Shown: positions 1 through 18,297, numbered from the stretch's first letter. The stretch: 64,000 nt of DNA from Nymphaea colorata (GCF_008831285.2 NC_045138.2:30537934-30601933), one strand, 5' to 3'. Notes: generated from the sequence alone by a model not told the origin. Translations and numbers: made by a program.

Positions 1-4611
<4,611 letters not shown>

Positions 4612-7600
4612 TCATTGTAATGGTTCTGTAAACAAATATCTCAGCAATGGAGCCACTACTGCTATGCTTAAACTATTCCCCAGCAGTGCATACCTACATA
4701 AGCGATCAGGTTCTGGTCAGTTCCAATCCAAAGTTACGTGGAAGTCCAAAATCATGACTCGATGAATAAAAAGAAGAAAGAAAGAAAGGAAAGAGAAAAT
4801 GAAGTACAAAAATGCACTCTCATCTGCTCTTCAAGCTCTCTAATTTTGCTATTAAGGAACACAAATTGGTTAAAACTTTTTGCACAACGATATATTCTAG
4901 AACAGGCAAGACCCTATTCTAGCATCATCCAAGAGCCAAAAGAAAAGTATGCTAAAAAAATCTAACCGCTGTCTAAGGCTGATGTGCTGCGGAAATTCAA
5001 ACTCCTGTGGGAAAGAATGCAAATTGGCTACCTGTACAGCAGCAAAATCTATAGTGTCAGAAAATCACCAGAGTCATCTAAAAGCAAGATTGAGGAGGGC
5101 CTTGACTGTTCTTGACCAGGCTTTCAAGTCAAATACACCACTATTTAAGTCGATCAAATTCTTGAGCAAGTACCTCACGTGGAGTAAAATATCTCAGGCC
5201 AAGTTGATGCAGCAAAGAGATTGCAGGTTTCCCATGTAATGAATGAACCTGCAATGAAGTAATGGATGGAAGTAATTTTAAAGGAGAAACCATCTTTAAT
5301 AGAAACATGGACTCTATGCAGCATGAGCAATGATAACTAAGTTGCATTATCAGCCTTTTATCTTACTTGGATAGTTGCAAGTAATGAACCAGTGCCTTTG
5401 ACATAACGGTAGTAACTTTTTGTAAAACAACAACAACGTCTGGATTCAGGGAAAACTATGTCTGAGATCTGCTAAGTTATGTCTGAAAATGTTCGGTTAA
5501 ATATGATGCATGAACAGTAAGAAACACACCATACTGGAACCATCCGAAACAAAAGGATACCCATTGAGCCGCCAAATCTCTCAACCAAGCTTGAAGGAAC
5601 AGCAAATTGGTCTAACTTATTTACCACAGAGACACTTTCTTCGTGATCCTTGGGTTCATAGCCCACCTTATCACTGTGCTGAAATGATTTTATGTCATCT
5701 AGCCCACCTTCAAACACATGTTCAAAACCATTTGTTCTGTTGTGGGGCAGTGCAGAAGCATTGGTTGATTTGTGTCCTGGTGATGTGCTTGCTGTTACAA
5801 TTTCCCCAGTTTCAAGAAACTCACTAATTGGTTTACATGATGCACCTGCGACTTCAGAGCTTTCAACCCAAGCATTTTCTTCACATAATCGGAAATGATG
5901 ATGGGTCTCAAGCAGCTGATTATTTAAGTGTGGGTTGGCAAATGACAGCGGATAGCGTTTAGCCTGGAAAAAGAAAACTGGAATCAAAGACAAACCCATA
6001 TATTACCACTTACCAGGGAGTTGATTTATCCTAAAAATATTATGTAAACCTTTTATTTCTATCCAGACATTAGAACACATGCAAAAACTACTGGAGATGG
6101 TAGCATGCAACCACTGGGTGTTAAAAGGATTCATGCTATTGCTACTGGAATAAGGTCTACCTCAGTTAAAGTTAAGGAGAATGCAAATAAACAATAAAAA
6201 AGAAATTAACTGACAATTTGACACAAGAAGCCTACTGGTGATGGGGAACACCCACCCAATCTCAGGCATAGACACAATTAAAAATCCAAGGCATCCAATA
6301 TTTCATGCAAATGAATGAGATGGGTAGTATGCCAAAGTATTTTCACGACAAAGACCTTAAGAAGGGGCCAGTGACCGCAGGTTCCTTTTGGCAGTTAAGA
6401 ATCCTCTATCAGAAGTCACAAAGGCGCTCATTAAAATGCTGCACTTAAATAATTTTTTAATCAATAAACCAGTGAATATCTCTAGCAGAAAGGGATCATA
6501 ACTTCCATGATACCTCTAGGAGTTACTGCTGAGGATAACAGTATCAGAAGGGAACTGACCAAAAAAAGTTTTTTAAGAATAAAATGCCCGTTTTCATGAT
6601 GAGAGAAACAACCAAGTCTTTGGACATGTCAGAAATAATGACCCAGAAAAATCAACTTTCCCATCCATTGGTCCTCTTGTCCCTCAGAAGCATGCACCTT
6701 ACACCTCCTCACTTCATGTTCAAGTAGCCTACATATGCTTTAGAACTTCTTCATATGTTGCCAATTGCAGATTTTACGTATTGCCACATGTGTACTTTGT
6801 TACTATATCAACTTCACAAAGACAAGCTTTCTTGCATGGCGACCTTCACTCACCCACATTTCTCCAAGATAAGTTGGTATCACATAGGAACTCAAGACTA
6901 TCTGTAGACTTAAACTAATTCTTCAAGGTATGGTTTTGAAGAGCTTATGACCACCTTCTACACTTGATTTGAAGTGTGTAAACATGAAGTTGTTAACATA
7001 TATGTATTTTTTGTATATATGTATGTGTTGGTGGGGGGGAGGGTGGAAGGGTGTGTGTGTGTGTATATTCTGTTTTCTTGTACTTTTATTTGTTTTGCCT
7101 TCTATAAATAGAGGACAGCTTCTTTCTTCTTATTCATTCCCTTAGAGGGGTTTTTTTTTTTCATGTATTTATTTCTTCTTCAATGAGAAATTTTCTGTCT
7201 GATACCTTTGTGCACTCCAAGTATTTGTACATTTGTTCCATGAGCTTATTTTGCCTTGTGTTCATGGCACACTATCTTGACTTCCATTGCAGAAATAATG
7301 ATGTTAAAACACTTTTGGACACTATCACAGATTGACATCTCTCTCTCTCCCTCTCTCATTTATTGATATTCATATGACTGATTTGCAGTTTCACATCTTC
7401 TTTAGATGTACTTTTCAAACTACAGAAACCCAACCTTGTACCTATAGAAACCAAATCCAAGTATGGATCTAATTTGATTCTATGAACAATAACTGCATTT
7501 AACACAACTTTTAGTTAGATCCATTTTCTGTTATCAGACCCAATTAACCAAATTCAAATTGATAAATTGCCCAATCCAAACTGAAAAAATTGACATTCCC

Positions 7601-10278
7601 AATTATTGGGAAGGTTGACCATTTAGCCATTAAAGCTATCTAACACAAGTGTTATTATATAGCCATGTCCAGTTACATGGTTGCCAGTTGCCACACTGAA
7701 ACCATTGACATTCTCAACTCTAGAGAAGATTGCCAATTAGCTGTTAAAGGTATCTAGCACAAGCATTATTATAGTGCCATGTCCCTTTATGTGCATGCCA
7801 TATTAACGCATTAAGAGCTCCATATCATTTCAAATACACAAGATAGCAAGGGTCAACAGGAGTGCCAGTCAATTACCCAACCCACTTAAGCATCCAACTC
7901 CAACTAAGCATATACAGATTGAATTAGATTCTGATTCTTTGAGTTGAGAAAGAAAAGAGCTGAAATCTCCACCAAACTAGAACAACAGATGGGTCAAAGT
8001 GGTCCACCATGAATACTTTTTTGGTCCTCATTCCCATGCCTACGTCCAGCTATCTAGGTTAGGTTAGGATCATATACCTAGATCTGACCCATCCACAGCC
8101 CTAAAAAAATTACAACTACATTAAAGAGCCCAGTCATTGAATATCACTTACAGTGAGTGCAGCAAACATGAAGCATGAAAGTTGTCAGCAAGAAGTACCT
8201 TTTTCTACAAAACAGGATGTAGAGCAATTACAACACATCACTTACAAGGCAAAAATATCGAGGACGTGAGTAAGGCACACCAAATTGTAATGGGCTCAAA
8301 ATATATTCTTGTGTAACAAAACCAGCATTTTCCAAACTTCTGATCAAACGCTTTTGTGTCTCAGATTTCTGCATCAGGAGTAATATATTCAGTTCAAATC
8401 TGGGATAGGGAAAGAGCTACCAAAATCACATGCTTCAAGCACCAACCTCAAAACCCACAACATTCTCCACAAAAATCATTAAAGGTGCCTCTTTCATCTG
8501 TGGAAGCAGATCCAGAATCTTAAGAAATGAGAGTGCACGAGCATCATCTGCATCTCTTTGAAGACCTGCAATGAAATGGGAAAATGTTTTATCTTCCTGA
8601 TACTAAAAGACAAAGTCATGACAAAAGAAAACTTATAGGAACCAACTTAATGGACCTATGTTGATGAACCTTGTCGTGTATAAGGCTGACATGGAGGAGA
8701 CAAAAGCCATGCATGAGCCCCATACTTGTCTAAATCTGCAACAGTTAGGCTTCCTATGTTCCCCTGAAAATAACCAGAATAGAATGAGATGGACTACTCC
8801 TGCTCCTTGATGAAGTAATTAATCAAACCCAAAGGGCCAAGGCACAGAAGATGAAGATTTAGGTCTTTGGTAAAACAAATGTCTAAACAAAGTTCACTGA
8901 TAATGTTAAAGAACATAAAAAAACTTGACTCAATGTTCATTTATAGACAGTCATGCTATCAAAATCCAAATAAATGGATCTACCATGGTACATCAAAGTC
9001 CTTTAAACAATTATCTTCTCAGAGGAATGTATGAAAAACTTGCCACCATTTCTAGGAAAGGAAATTACCACCTGAATTCTCTGTTGGACAAGCCTCTGTC
9101 TTGTTAATTGGTCGACCAAACAATCAAATGGAAGGATAGACAGAAACGATGAATGTGCAATTTGTGGATGATATAAACCACGACAAATATTCAAGTATTT
9201 CAGCAAAACACGGCCATGACCTGTGCAAGCCTCCAAGATAATGAACGTTAAGATGGGTTTATTCTTATATGGTAAATACCAGAGAGCACTTGCCACAAGT
9301 GATGCTTAGTATTACCTTGACTGAGGAAAACTTGTCCATCATTAAAACTTGACTCATATATCTTGACAAGCTTGATTGAAACCTATGACTCCTAAAGATA
9401 CCGGAATTCATGAAAGTGAAATTGAATACAACTGCAATCCGCCATACTATGAAGATGATAAGAACGCAAAGTAGTAGAAACAATATAAATGGCACACATC
9501 TAAAGCAGCAAGACGGTAAAGTTCTAATGATGCACCTGACAAGAAAAAAGGCTATAGCATTAGCCACTTATTGTGCTGATTCCATAGTTTAAGCATGAAA
9601 TAATTAGCTCTCACAGATGACAATAAAGTCCAAATCTTCTGAGGGACATGGCAGAAGATTAGTTTAAAAGTATTTAGCATGGAAATAACTAGTATTCCTC
9701 AATAAGGGTTTCCAATTAACCATTTGCAGGATTGCTCGATGACTCTGTTCCCACAAATCTCACATATTATTAAAGTGGGAATTGGCTCCACAGCATTCGC
9801 AAAAAAGACAGCAGTGTCACAATGAGCATCAAATGTCTCCTTGAGAAAAAAATAATGAAGACGAGAAACCTAAATATAAACCCAAGAAACAAGTAGAGAA
9901 CATCCACATCCCCCAGAAACCACAACCCACCTGATAAGGGCGATGGCCGAAATTGTGCTCGTAGACGTCGTTCGCACTGTCGTTTATTTCAAATGCTTCC
10001 ACCACCGAAGCTGAGAGTCCAGCCTTCATCATGGAATACCTCTGTAAAAGCAAGGAAGGCAACCTCAGGCATTATTTGAGAGGCATCAATTACTACCTGA
10101 CAATCAAACCGGAGAAGTAGCTGAAACTTCATTGGAAGCCACCCAATGCCCACTTCTTTATAAAAAGGGTGAGAGAGAGATAGAGAGAGAGTCTTGATAC
10201 CATTCCGCCGATGCCACTATAGAACTCGAGAACCCTCCATGGCTCGGACGGTCCTCTGAAGGAGGAGGATGCCTCCAT
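4612..10278 (-). CDS. DNMT2: tRNA (cytosine-38-C5) methyltransferase, DNMT2/TRDMT1 family
   Basis: Class I SAM-dependent enzyme that in this family methylates C38 of tRNA-Asp despite its DNA-methyltransferase fold. Ten exons, in transcript order: 10278-10201, 10041-9931, 8763-8670, 8565-8447, 8368-8246, 5963-5561, 5461-5367, 5248-5174, 5031-4967, 4693-4612. All junctions are GT-AG and in phase, giving 414 aa; the Arabidopsis protein is slightly shorter. Motif I is EFYSGIGGM (residues 18-26). The catalytic loop is [11 protein letters not shown] with Cys88. Motif VI is VENVVGFE (127-134). The family CFT signature is [17 protein letters not shown], about 319-335, followed by LRYFTPRE and [17 protein letters not shown] near the C-terminus. 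The start is the Met at 10278, because the upstream in-frame codons reach no ATG. The low-complexity stretch at about 200-290, before the CFT motif, is poorly conserved in the family. The intron between 8246 and 5963 is 2.3 kb. Confidence 0.96.
7590..7800. repeat. Imperfect tandem duplication, period about 115 bp, in a DNMT2 intron
   Basis: The segment beginning TTGACATTC at 7590 recurs at about 7705. Both copies contain a (C/T)CATTTAGCCATTAAAG-like block, a TATCTA(A/G)CACAAG block and end near TAGTGCCATGTCC or TATAGCCATGTCC. The copies have diverged by point changes. It lies in the large intron before the 403-bp exon. Confidence 0.8.
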
Positions 10279-12106
10279 TGCGTGGACCTCGACAATGAGT
10301 AGGCCTCTCAACGTGCATTATGCAGGCGGCGTTCAGCAAACCTTTTTATTTTATAGCCCCCATCTCACAAGATGTTTGTCATATTATTATTATTATTATG
10401 CCTGAAATAGGTTGAGGCTTTGGTTTAACGAGTTGATCTACACAAGCTTCAGCTTGAGTGGACTAATGAGAAGAGTTGTGTTCGTTCAAACATCATTAAT
10501 TTAGGATTGCTAGTCAATAAGTGGCTTAAATAAATAGTGTTTATTATGTGTTTTTATTATTTGTTGATCCCTAATATATATTTTTATATGTTAAGTAAAA
10601 TTGTTTTTTTGTTATTGTTCTTAAATCTATACCAACTTGTTTAAACTCAAACAAAAAAATTTATTGTTTAATTTTGTGCTTACAAAATCATTAAATCATT
10701 CCAACAACTGTAATCCCCAGCTTGAATTACTAAATTTAAAAACAAATAATTTATTCAATTTTCACATTAATCGAACAGTTCTTGAGATAAGCCCCAACCA
10801 CACATTTTCAACTTCATATGCAATTAGTAATTTAGTTCCTACTTAATTGTTGATTGCCAAATTTATAAAATATCTGTTGGGGAAGAGCCAACTATGTTCT
10901 CATATATTGGTAAAGCATGATTTTATCAGATTGCAATCTTAGAAGCACCATTTTTTTTCTCCTACTATCTTAATATTTCAAGGAATTGGTGATGTTATCG
11001 AAGGCAAACCTGGTCTTCTGTTGTGTGATCGCAACATATTCATCTGATTTCTGATTTTTGCGAAAGATTAACATGAGTTCTTCATGAAAACATGCACTTT
11101 GGTAAGTTAAATATTATAAAACATACCTGTACTGGCTACCGTATAATCTGCAAGTAAAAATTTGTGATTATCAGCACTTCAAAATTTACCAAGAAATATT
11201 CCATTACTTTAGATCTAATCTAATCTTAGAACTCAGTATCTGAGATCCATGAGTTTAATATATCAGCTTTACTGATCTTAAATAAAATCTTTTATCAAAG
11301 GGGTGACGGGAGCGTACGTCTCATTCTTCTTTGGTATTTCATACAAGCACAATGGCAAGATTTCTTGTCTGATTTAAACTACTGGGTAGTGAAAACATCG
11401 TTTATTTACTTCACTATTGAACTATTGTTGCCAAACTATAGTGTAATCTGAGCCATTAGTTTTTCGCATTTTCAAAAACGAAAAACATTAAAATCTTACT
11501 GTAGTATATCTGTATATTATAATGACATGTGATAATGGTTTCCATTTGCTTAGATCAGTCATTAATTTAGCTCTTTTAATGTTTTCTTTGTAATGCTAGT
11601 TATGAAATAAAAAAAAAGGAAAAATGATGTTCATAAGGTCATTGGTTTTCTCTTCATGGAGTTAAAACACGATCCTTGTGACATGATAATCCCAAAATAG
11701 GGAGTTAAGGTTAATAAAACCCTTTAGTAATGTGAAAATGTGATCTTCAAATGTCTTGGTGTTCATCATCTTGTTTTTTGAAAGCTGGATGATACTTTCC
11801 TAAATTCTATAAGATAAGAGGAGCACTCATTCGTTTGCTTCCATTGCAGAGTCCAGATCTAACCTTGGACGCAAACCACGTCGGTGAGGAAATTTTGAGA
11901 CTCGTGCCAGGAACCTTAAAAATTATAAAGCACGTCTCTAAAAATTATAATAAAAGATCGGTTCTTATAAATGACAATTTTCTTGAAGGACTTGCCCATG
12001 AGTCTCGGCAAGAGAAGTGAAAGGAATTTGCTTGGACTTCTATGCCTCTCCCTGGCCCCTGCCGATCTGAGGGAGAAGAAGAGAGGAGGAGGAGGGGAAG
12101 AAGAAA
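10279..12106. other. Intergenic: divergent promoter side of DNMT2 and upstream flank of the twin-CX9C gene
   Basis: No gene is supported. A short CT/GA-rich tract lies inside the first DNMT2 intron (about 10170-10192), not here. From 10400 to 11800 the DNA is AT-rich with no recognisable coding exon. The purine-rich stretch 12060-12106 (many GAGGAG and GAAGAA units) is probably the 5' leader of the next gene. Confidence 0.55.
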
Positions 12107-13114
12107 ATGGGTCTTTTTAGGAGCCGCAAAGGGTCGGGAGGGGCGGCCACTTCCTCTTGTTCCGAACTCAGAAATGCCTACAATGATTGCTTCAATAAGT
12201 TTGTTCTGCTTCCTCTCTGTCTCTCTCTCTCTCTCTTTCTTTCTTTCTCTGTCTCTCTCTCTATACTGATCACCTCCTTCTCGTTATTGATGTGGTTGGA
12301 AGATGGTATGCGGAGAAGTACATGAAGGGACAACGGGACAAGCACGACTGCGTGGCCGAGTGGGAGAAGTACCGAGCTTGCCTCATGGTGATTTTTCTGC
12401 CTTTGATGCTTTTACTGCGGATCTGATGGGAAACAATGGCGTTTGTTTTTCATGAGTTATTGTTTATGCAGGCCCTTTAGATTGTTCTGAGCCTCTTGTT
12501 TCAATTTGTATCTCCTGATACGCTGGATTAGAGAAGGAGCCCTTAGTTGGCTTTGCTTTGTGATCTGGGATAAATAATTGTTAGCCATCCTAAGGTGATC
12601 AAACATAATGTTTGAAGTTTTTGTAAGATTGCTCGTTGAATCTCGTCTCTTCAGATGCCAATGGGAAGTCTTTTCCTTTTATTTTTGGTGTGTTGCATTG
12701 CTTCTAAGTAAGATAACCATTCCCAAGAATTTAGGTCGTTTGTTTCAATAAAGTTGTCTTCTCCACTACACAATCTGCATTTTATGTATTGGCAACTTGG
12801 GAAATTTCCACTTTGGAATAACTCATTGATTAATGTGTCAATGGGGGGTTGTCATTGTGAACTTGCCTGTGTATTCTCGTTTTAACTGTCTATTTTCTTT
12901 CCTTCTCATCGTGGTGCATTTCCTGAAGCTGTCAAGCAAAAATACTCCAGGTAGTTAGAATTCAGGAATGTTTGTTTGAACTGGCTTAAACTTCTTCTGT
13001 TTCTAACAGCAATTTTTGGAAGACAAGCATCTGAGCCGTTTGCTGGAAGCCGAGGCTGTTGCTCATTCAACAAGAGAATATACCAACCAGTCAGCTACAT
13101 CAGATCGCACTTAA
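12107..13114 (+). CDS. Mdm35/TRIAP1-like twin-CX9C protein (UPF0203 family)
   Basis: Three exons, 12107-12198, 12303-12387 and 13010-13114, join in phase to a 93-aa protein starting MGLFRSRKGSGG. It carries two CX9C halves, CSELRNAYNDC and CVAEWEKYRAC, separated by a helix-forming linker that includes WYAEKYMKGQ. That is the coiled-coil-helix-coiled-coil-helix fold of Mdm35/TRIAP1, small proteins of the mitochondrial intermembrane space. In yeast and animals they chaperone Ups/PRELI lipid-transfer proteins; import and oxidation by Mia40 is typical of the class. Plant members are about 90 aa, as here. Both introns are GT-AG. The lipid-transfer role in this plant is inferred from the family. 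The leader is purine-rich, and the first intron begins with a CT-rich tract. Confidence 0.92.
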
Positions 13115-16100
13115 AATAAATGTAGTTTGACGCGAGGTGCTTATTCCTAACATGCTTTTGCCTGTTTGTTGGAGCTTTTTTATGTCATTTTGTGCCTTTT
13201 TGTTGCCATCATCTATTACTAGTCCCCTTATTACTCTCTATTCTCTGGTAGGATCCTCTTTTTCTTTTTGAGTGATTACTTGCTAGTAAGCCAGAAAGCA
13301 AATCGGAGTATTAAACTGTTAGATGCTAGAAAAGAAAGGCATGGAGCTTTGAGATCAATGGTTTCCAGCCTTAGCCATTCATCTCTCCTTTTCATCATAT
13401 TCGATTACATTAAAATTAAGTACAATCAAGATGCATATCGAAACAGTCCGACACTTTCATTAATTTCATATTGTCCATTCAAACTCATGAACAAACTTGC
13501 CCTAACTAGATATGGATGGAAATGATCTTTACTCCAGAAATCCCTGCTCGAGTCAAGGTGAGTTGCTTTTTTGCGAGTTGTTCTTATTAATGGAAGCAAT
13601 CTCGTACATATGACACGCTGGTAGTCTATTTTGTTTTTGTCTTCCCAAAACCAATCCTCCTACTAATGTCTTCCTGAAAACTACCATGCCATTGTTTTGC
13701 AAGTTCTAGATATTGAGAATTATTATCATATTTTTATCAGGAAAATCATTGAATAATTTTGGAATCCAAAAAGTTAAAACATAGATGATAATAGGGATAC
13801 TTAAAATTATTAGAAGGTACGTGAGGGCATTACTGCAATTGAGGCAGATGTCCTACAATAAAAAAATACATCACTTTACAATGATGGCTTACTTTATTAG
13901 TGAGATATGCGGCTCTTCCTGGTCACTACATGGTCCTTGTCTGTAGCACTTTGAGGCATTATTCTTATTAAAGAAGTTTGAGTGGACAAAATGACTTCCT
14001 ATATGTTCACTTGTAAAAATTTGTGTCCCTCATTGACTGTTTTTTTCTCCCAGCAGGGCTGTTTCGTTATTGACTGTTTTTCTAAATATTTGGTGGATTG
14101 GTTGTGGATTTCATTTTCTTGTCTAAGCAAAGAGATCTTATATCTTAGTTGCTTTTTTAAATTTAAAGGCAAGCAACCCTTTCTGAATCACTTGATTGGT
14201 AGAATACCATGTACGGATTCTATGCACTTCGCTCCTGATTTGTGATTCTTTCATGTTCATTTGCTTAGTCTGAATGTAGCATTTCCCTAGGATGTGGTTA
14301 CTACAGAAAGAGATGTCCTGTTACTGTTCCCTCTGCTTAATTATCAAATTGAGGCTCAATATCATGAATTTCTTATTGCTGGCTTTTTATACTGCTTGAC
14401 ATAGTAGCTGTAGTTCATGTGATTATTTGTGGATCCTGCGTCTTGTATACTGCTTTGACATGGATGTAGTCATCAAATGTCCTTATCAATTCCATTATTT
14501 TTTACAGATAGAAGTCAATCTTTGCTGGTTAGGGTCATATTTTAAGGCTTCAAACATGACCTAGCCTACCATAACATCTTTCTTGAAATAATTCAGCAGA
14601 TATGAAGTGGACTGCATCTATCTGCATTATGATCCATGGTGTGTGACAGAACTTTGTCATAGCAGAAAAAAGATCAGCATCCTACCATGCTGTTAAGAAA
14701 TCCGATGTCATCCCAAGAGTGAGGTAATTGTTAATGGCACGCATGGGCAAGTTGGATGGATGGGGTGCCACCATGATGATGTGCTCAAGATGAGCCTGTG
14801 GGAGGTCTGCTGAAATTGAACAGGACAATATGTTCTGGTATGCAGACATTTGAGCAGATCTGCATAGAAAAATGTTAGTTCTTGACTTCTGAACATTCTG
14901 TACTTTATTGCTAACCAGATGTACACCTCTGCATAACCCTCTTCTCATCTGCACCTGAGTGTGTGGTATGTGGATTATACAAATTATTTATAGCGTACTC
15001 TTTGGAAGGTCTCCTCATTGGTAATTTTTGAAGATTCATGTCTGTAATATGGTGCTTGGTAAGCTTCTTTTGTCTAGTTTCATGACTTCGGTAAGATGAA
15101 CAGATTGGTAGAGATGATGCTTGACATAGGTTGTCCTGGATGGATCTCAAGCTCATGTTTGGTATCTTTAAGCAAAGGGCTAGCCAAGCAGTGGCAGAGC
15201 CCAAAATCTAAGAGAGCATGCGCACCAAACATGTAAATATATGCAAATACAAAATTTTATGGAAAAAGCTTTTGTGGGAAGGGAAGTGGATTTAAGTAGA
15301 AGTAGAAAAGATTGTCACAGTGCTCCACTAGCAAAAAGGAGAAGCTAGTGCCTGAACAACTCTTACTGAGTTTGAGTTCATTTGGATTCAATACCAAGTT
15401 GCCCATAGTCTAAAAGGGCTTGTGACGGGGATCCCACTTTGTAGTTGATCAGCAATACCTGTTGTGGAGTTTCTGCAAGTCCCACTAACCAGGGGCGGAG
15501 CCAGGATTTTTTTATAAAGAGGTCAGTTATAGTTTCAAAATTTTAACAGGAGCCGACAATCATTTTTTAAAATGTTTATGTAAGATGAATAAAACTTTTT
15601 ATAATTTACAAGTAAATTTTAAAAAAAAATTGAGGGGGTGCCATGGCAACTATGTGACGTAGCTTCTCTGAACTTCTTGAAGCAATCATGTGGTTCTCTA
15701 GTGCAAACAGACGGCTTCTTCCATCTGCTGCCAATCTTCCAATGTCATTTTTGAAAGCTGGGATGACGCATCATTGAAGTAAACTTGATTCCTAATAATA
15801 TCTATTTTTCTTTTTCTTTTTTGTTTTTCAGAGGCTCGAAGACCTCCATTCCCTCTGTTTTGAGGGTCTTTGGCTGCGTTTCAGCACATCCGTTAGTTAG
15901 AGTATCGCGATCCAACAGTTTACAATCTGAGAGAAGGAGCACTCATGAAAATCGAACTGACGATGCAACACTACCTGCACGGCTAGCTATTCTATGTTGT
16001 TTGAGGCCTATAATATCTAACTTCATAAGATTCAAGAAAGAAATTTCTCTAATTCTAAAAGAATGGTTGAATTAAAGGTCTTGGACTGGTAGGGTAATAA

Positions 16101-16569
16101 TATTTTATTTATGCATGATGTTTACGTTATTTTTGGGTTTAATTTTTAATTTTTAAACCTTGTGCATTTACATGTATAATTGGATTTTCACAGGAGCAAG
16201 TACCTAAACTTATAGGCAACAATATTAAGCGACACCATCTGAACAATGTTGCAGAAATCGGCTTTTGAATCGAATTAGAAAGCTTAATCATTTAACAAAT
16301 CAGAATTTTGAATCATTTGCGAATTGGATTAACTAAAAAAATGCGTTTTATTCTGAATAAATTAAAAACTATGGAAAAACAGAAACAATTGATGTAAAAA
16401 AAACAAAAGCATAGATACTTGTGATCAAAACAAAAAAAGCGTAAAAAATGCAAAGAGGAACAAAAGAACTGCAAGGTATGACTTCAATCACCAAAAAACA
16501 ATTTACAGTATGATCACTGCCCTATTTCTTCCTGTTTTTCACATCTAGTAAAATAAGAAAACCATTATC
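13115..16569. other. Intergenic, AT-rich, no supported gene
   Basis: The first part is the 3' flank of the twin-CX9C gene. Open frames of 70-97 codons occur at 14682-15204 on the minus strand and 15785-16075 on the plus strand. They have no recognisable motif or start context, and I treat them as chance. A short dispersed-repeat fragment at about 15492 is listed separately. Confidence 0.5.
15492..15640. repeat. Dispersed repeat fragment with GGGGCGGAGCCAGG end (module C family)
   Basis: The motif GGGGCGGAGCCAGGATTTTT opens an AT-rich stretch ending in TTGAGGGGGTGCCATGGC. Related ends, read on the other strand as TTTTTCTGGCTCTGCTAC, appear near 24820, 29115, 32440 and 54890, so this is a repeat family present in at least five copies in the window. 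Its class is unknown to me; no terminal inverted repeat was resolved. Confidence 0.6.
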
Positions 16570-17480
16570 TTCTCCATATGGAGGAGGATTCCCGTGGTAA
16601 GTCATTCTGGGAGCACTATTCAGTGACCTCGTGAATAGATCCAGGTTCTGAATCTTGGGCTAATATTGTCGTTAACGCGCCTACTTCAAGCTCCCGTAGG
16701 TCTCCAGTTTTGGAGGTCATTCAGGCAGGCTCGAGGCAGAGAATCTACATTCCGAAGGATTCCCTGGAGGAGATGAAGGCGCCTTTCAGATGCTCCATCG
16801 TTAGGTGTTTCTTCCATGGGACCAAAAGAATTGAAGTTCGCCATTGAGGATCTCAAGCGTCTATGGAAAACATCTCAATCCCCCAAATTTACAACCCTCG
16901 GTAGAGGTGGCTTTCTTCTCAGATTCGCCCATCTCTGCGTCAAAAATCTTAGCGCCTTGCAGGAAAATCTTTTGTGGTTAACCGCTGGGTTCCGTCGCCC
17001 GACCTTGAGGTGGAGTCTACCATTGGACTTTCCTCTCTCTTATGGACTGTCTCAATATTTTCTGCCATTGCAACGGCCATGAAAAGCAATCTGGTAGCCC
17101 TAGATCCATCAACATCTAACATCCTAAAGTCTGGCTATGCCAGAAGATGTGTAGAAGACGTGATTTTATCCCAGGAGATCGACTATGAAGGTCGATTAAA
17201 ATTTTTGTCCTCGCTGTAAATCCAAGGATCATTTGCCAGAGAAGTGTCCACTAGCTGTCTCTTTGGAAGGCATGAATGTTCCAGCCTCTGACTCCACCCT
17301 CCACTGGATAGAGATTCAAACTAGAAGACGACGGGCCCTTAAAGACTGACGTCCCCTGGCCCCACCTTCCTCTGCACCGGAAAATAGATTCCACAAGTTG
17401 GCCGGAAGAAGATGATCAGGAAACCGATTCCTCCAAGTCTCAGGCAGACCCCATTAAAACTGTGGTGGAAGCTCGTGCAA
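16570..17480 (+). pseudogene. Decayed LINE-type ORF1 (DUF4283-like region plus CCHC zinc knuckle)
   Basis: Reading across frames gives the pattern of plant LINE ORF1 proteins. A frame with RGGFLLRFAH (about 16900) is followed, after a shift, by VNRWVPSPDLEVESTIGL, then KSGYARRCVE and IDYEGRLKF. After another shift comes a zinc knuckle, CPRCKSKDHLPEKC (17201-17242), which fits CX2CX4HX4C. In intact elements these form a nucleic-acid-binding protein that coats the LINE RNA. Here at least two frameshifts and in-frame stops (for example before SKDHLPEKC in the frame of the preceding block) break it. No reverse transcriptase follows. The assignment rests on motif order, not on a database search. 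Confidence 0.72.
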
Positions 17481-18260
17481 GGTCTCCTCAACTTTCAAAA
17501 AGATGACGAAGACAATTAGCTCCCCGGCAAACCCCGGCGCTCAACGTGTCAATCATAGGGGTATTTTTGTCTTTTACATTTTTAGTTTCACTTTCGTTCT
17601 TACCGTCAGTAGAAGAGTTTTCTGAACCAAAACTGGGAAACTGATTCGTGTTTGGGAACGTGACAATTTTCACCAGATAATATTAACCGTGTTCCTTAAC
17701 GATAACAATGAAGTCTCCCATGTCGTGAAAGAATCAACACAGAGATAGGTGCGAAATCAAGAATTTTTCGTTGTTTTAAAATTTTAATGGGCCCAAGTTA
17801 TAAATTTTCAATTTTTTTTATATAGGTTAGATTGAATTAAATCTTAAATATAAAATTTTGAATTTTTAAAAATCTGAGAGAAACGAAAGGCCATGGCCCT
17901 GCCCCCCTACACTAGAGAAGTTTCGTTAACGACAAAATATTTTAAGAAAAGTTATGCGGGAATATCCTATCCCAACAATGAAAAGCATTCAAGAAGCGGA
18001 AAAAAGGTAGGCTTTCCCTTTTTATAATTAGCAGATAATCAAACTAATTTCTTCTTAACTCTACATAGGTCTTTCTTGGATCCTGCAATTTTGCAATCAT
18101 ATGAAAACCATTTGACTAATTCATGCCGGGATTTGATTGTTTGCTTCCACTTTTTCTTTCCCATCCTACAAGAAATTGTTTAGATGATTTGTCTCTATTC
18201 AATCATCTTCATTTTCTAGCTTAGTTGTCGTCAACCTTGGCAACAAAAAAGAGGAGTTGC

Positions 18261-18297
<37 letters not shown>

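Noticed and set aside
10279-10311. Eleven-codon N-terminal extension of DNMT2
   Set aside because: It would need a TTG start; the ATG at 10278 gives the expected short N-terminus before motif I.
14682-15204. Minus-strand frames of 72-97 codons
   Set aside because: No conserved motif on either strand and no splice structure.
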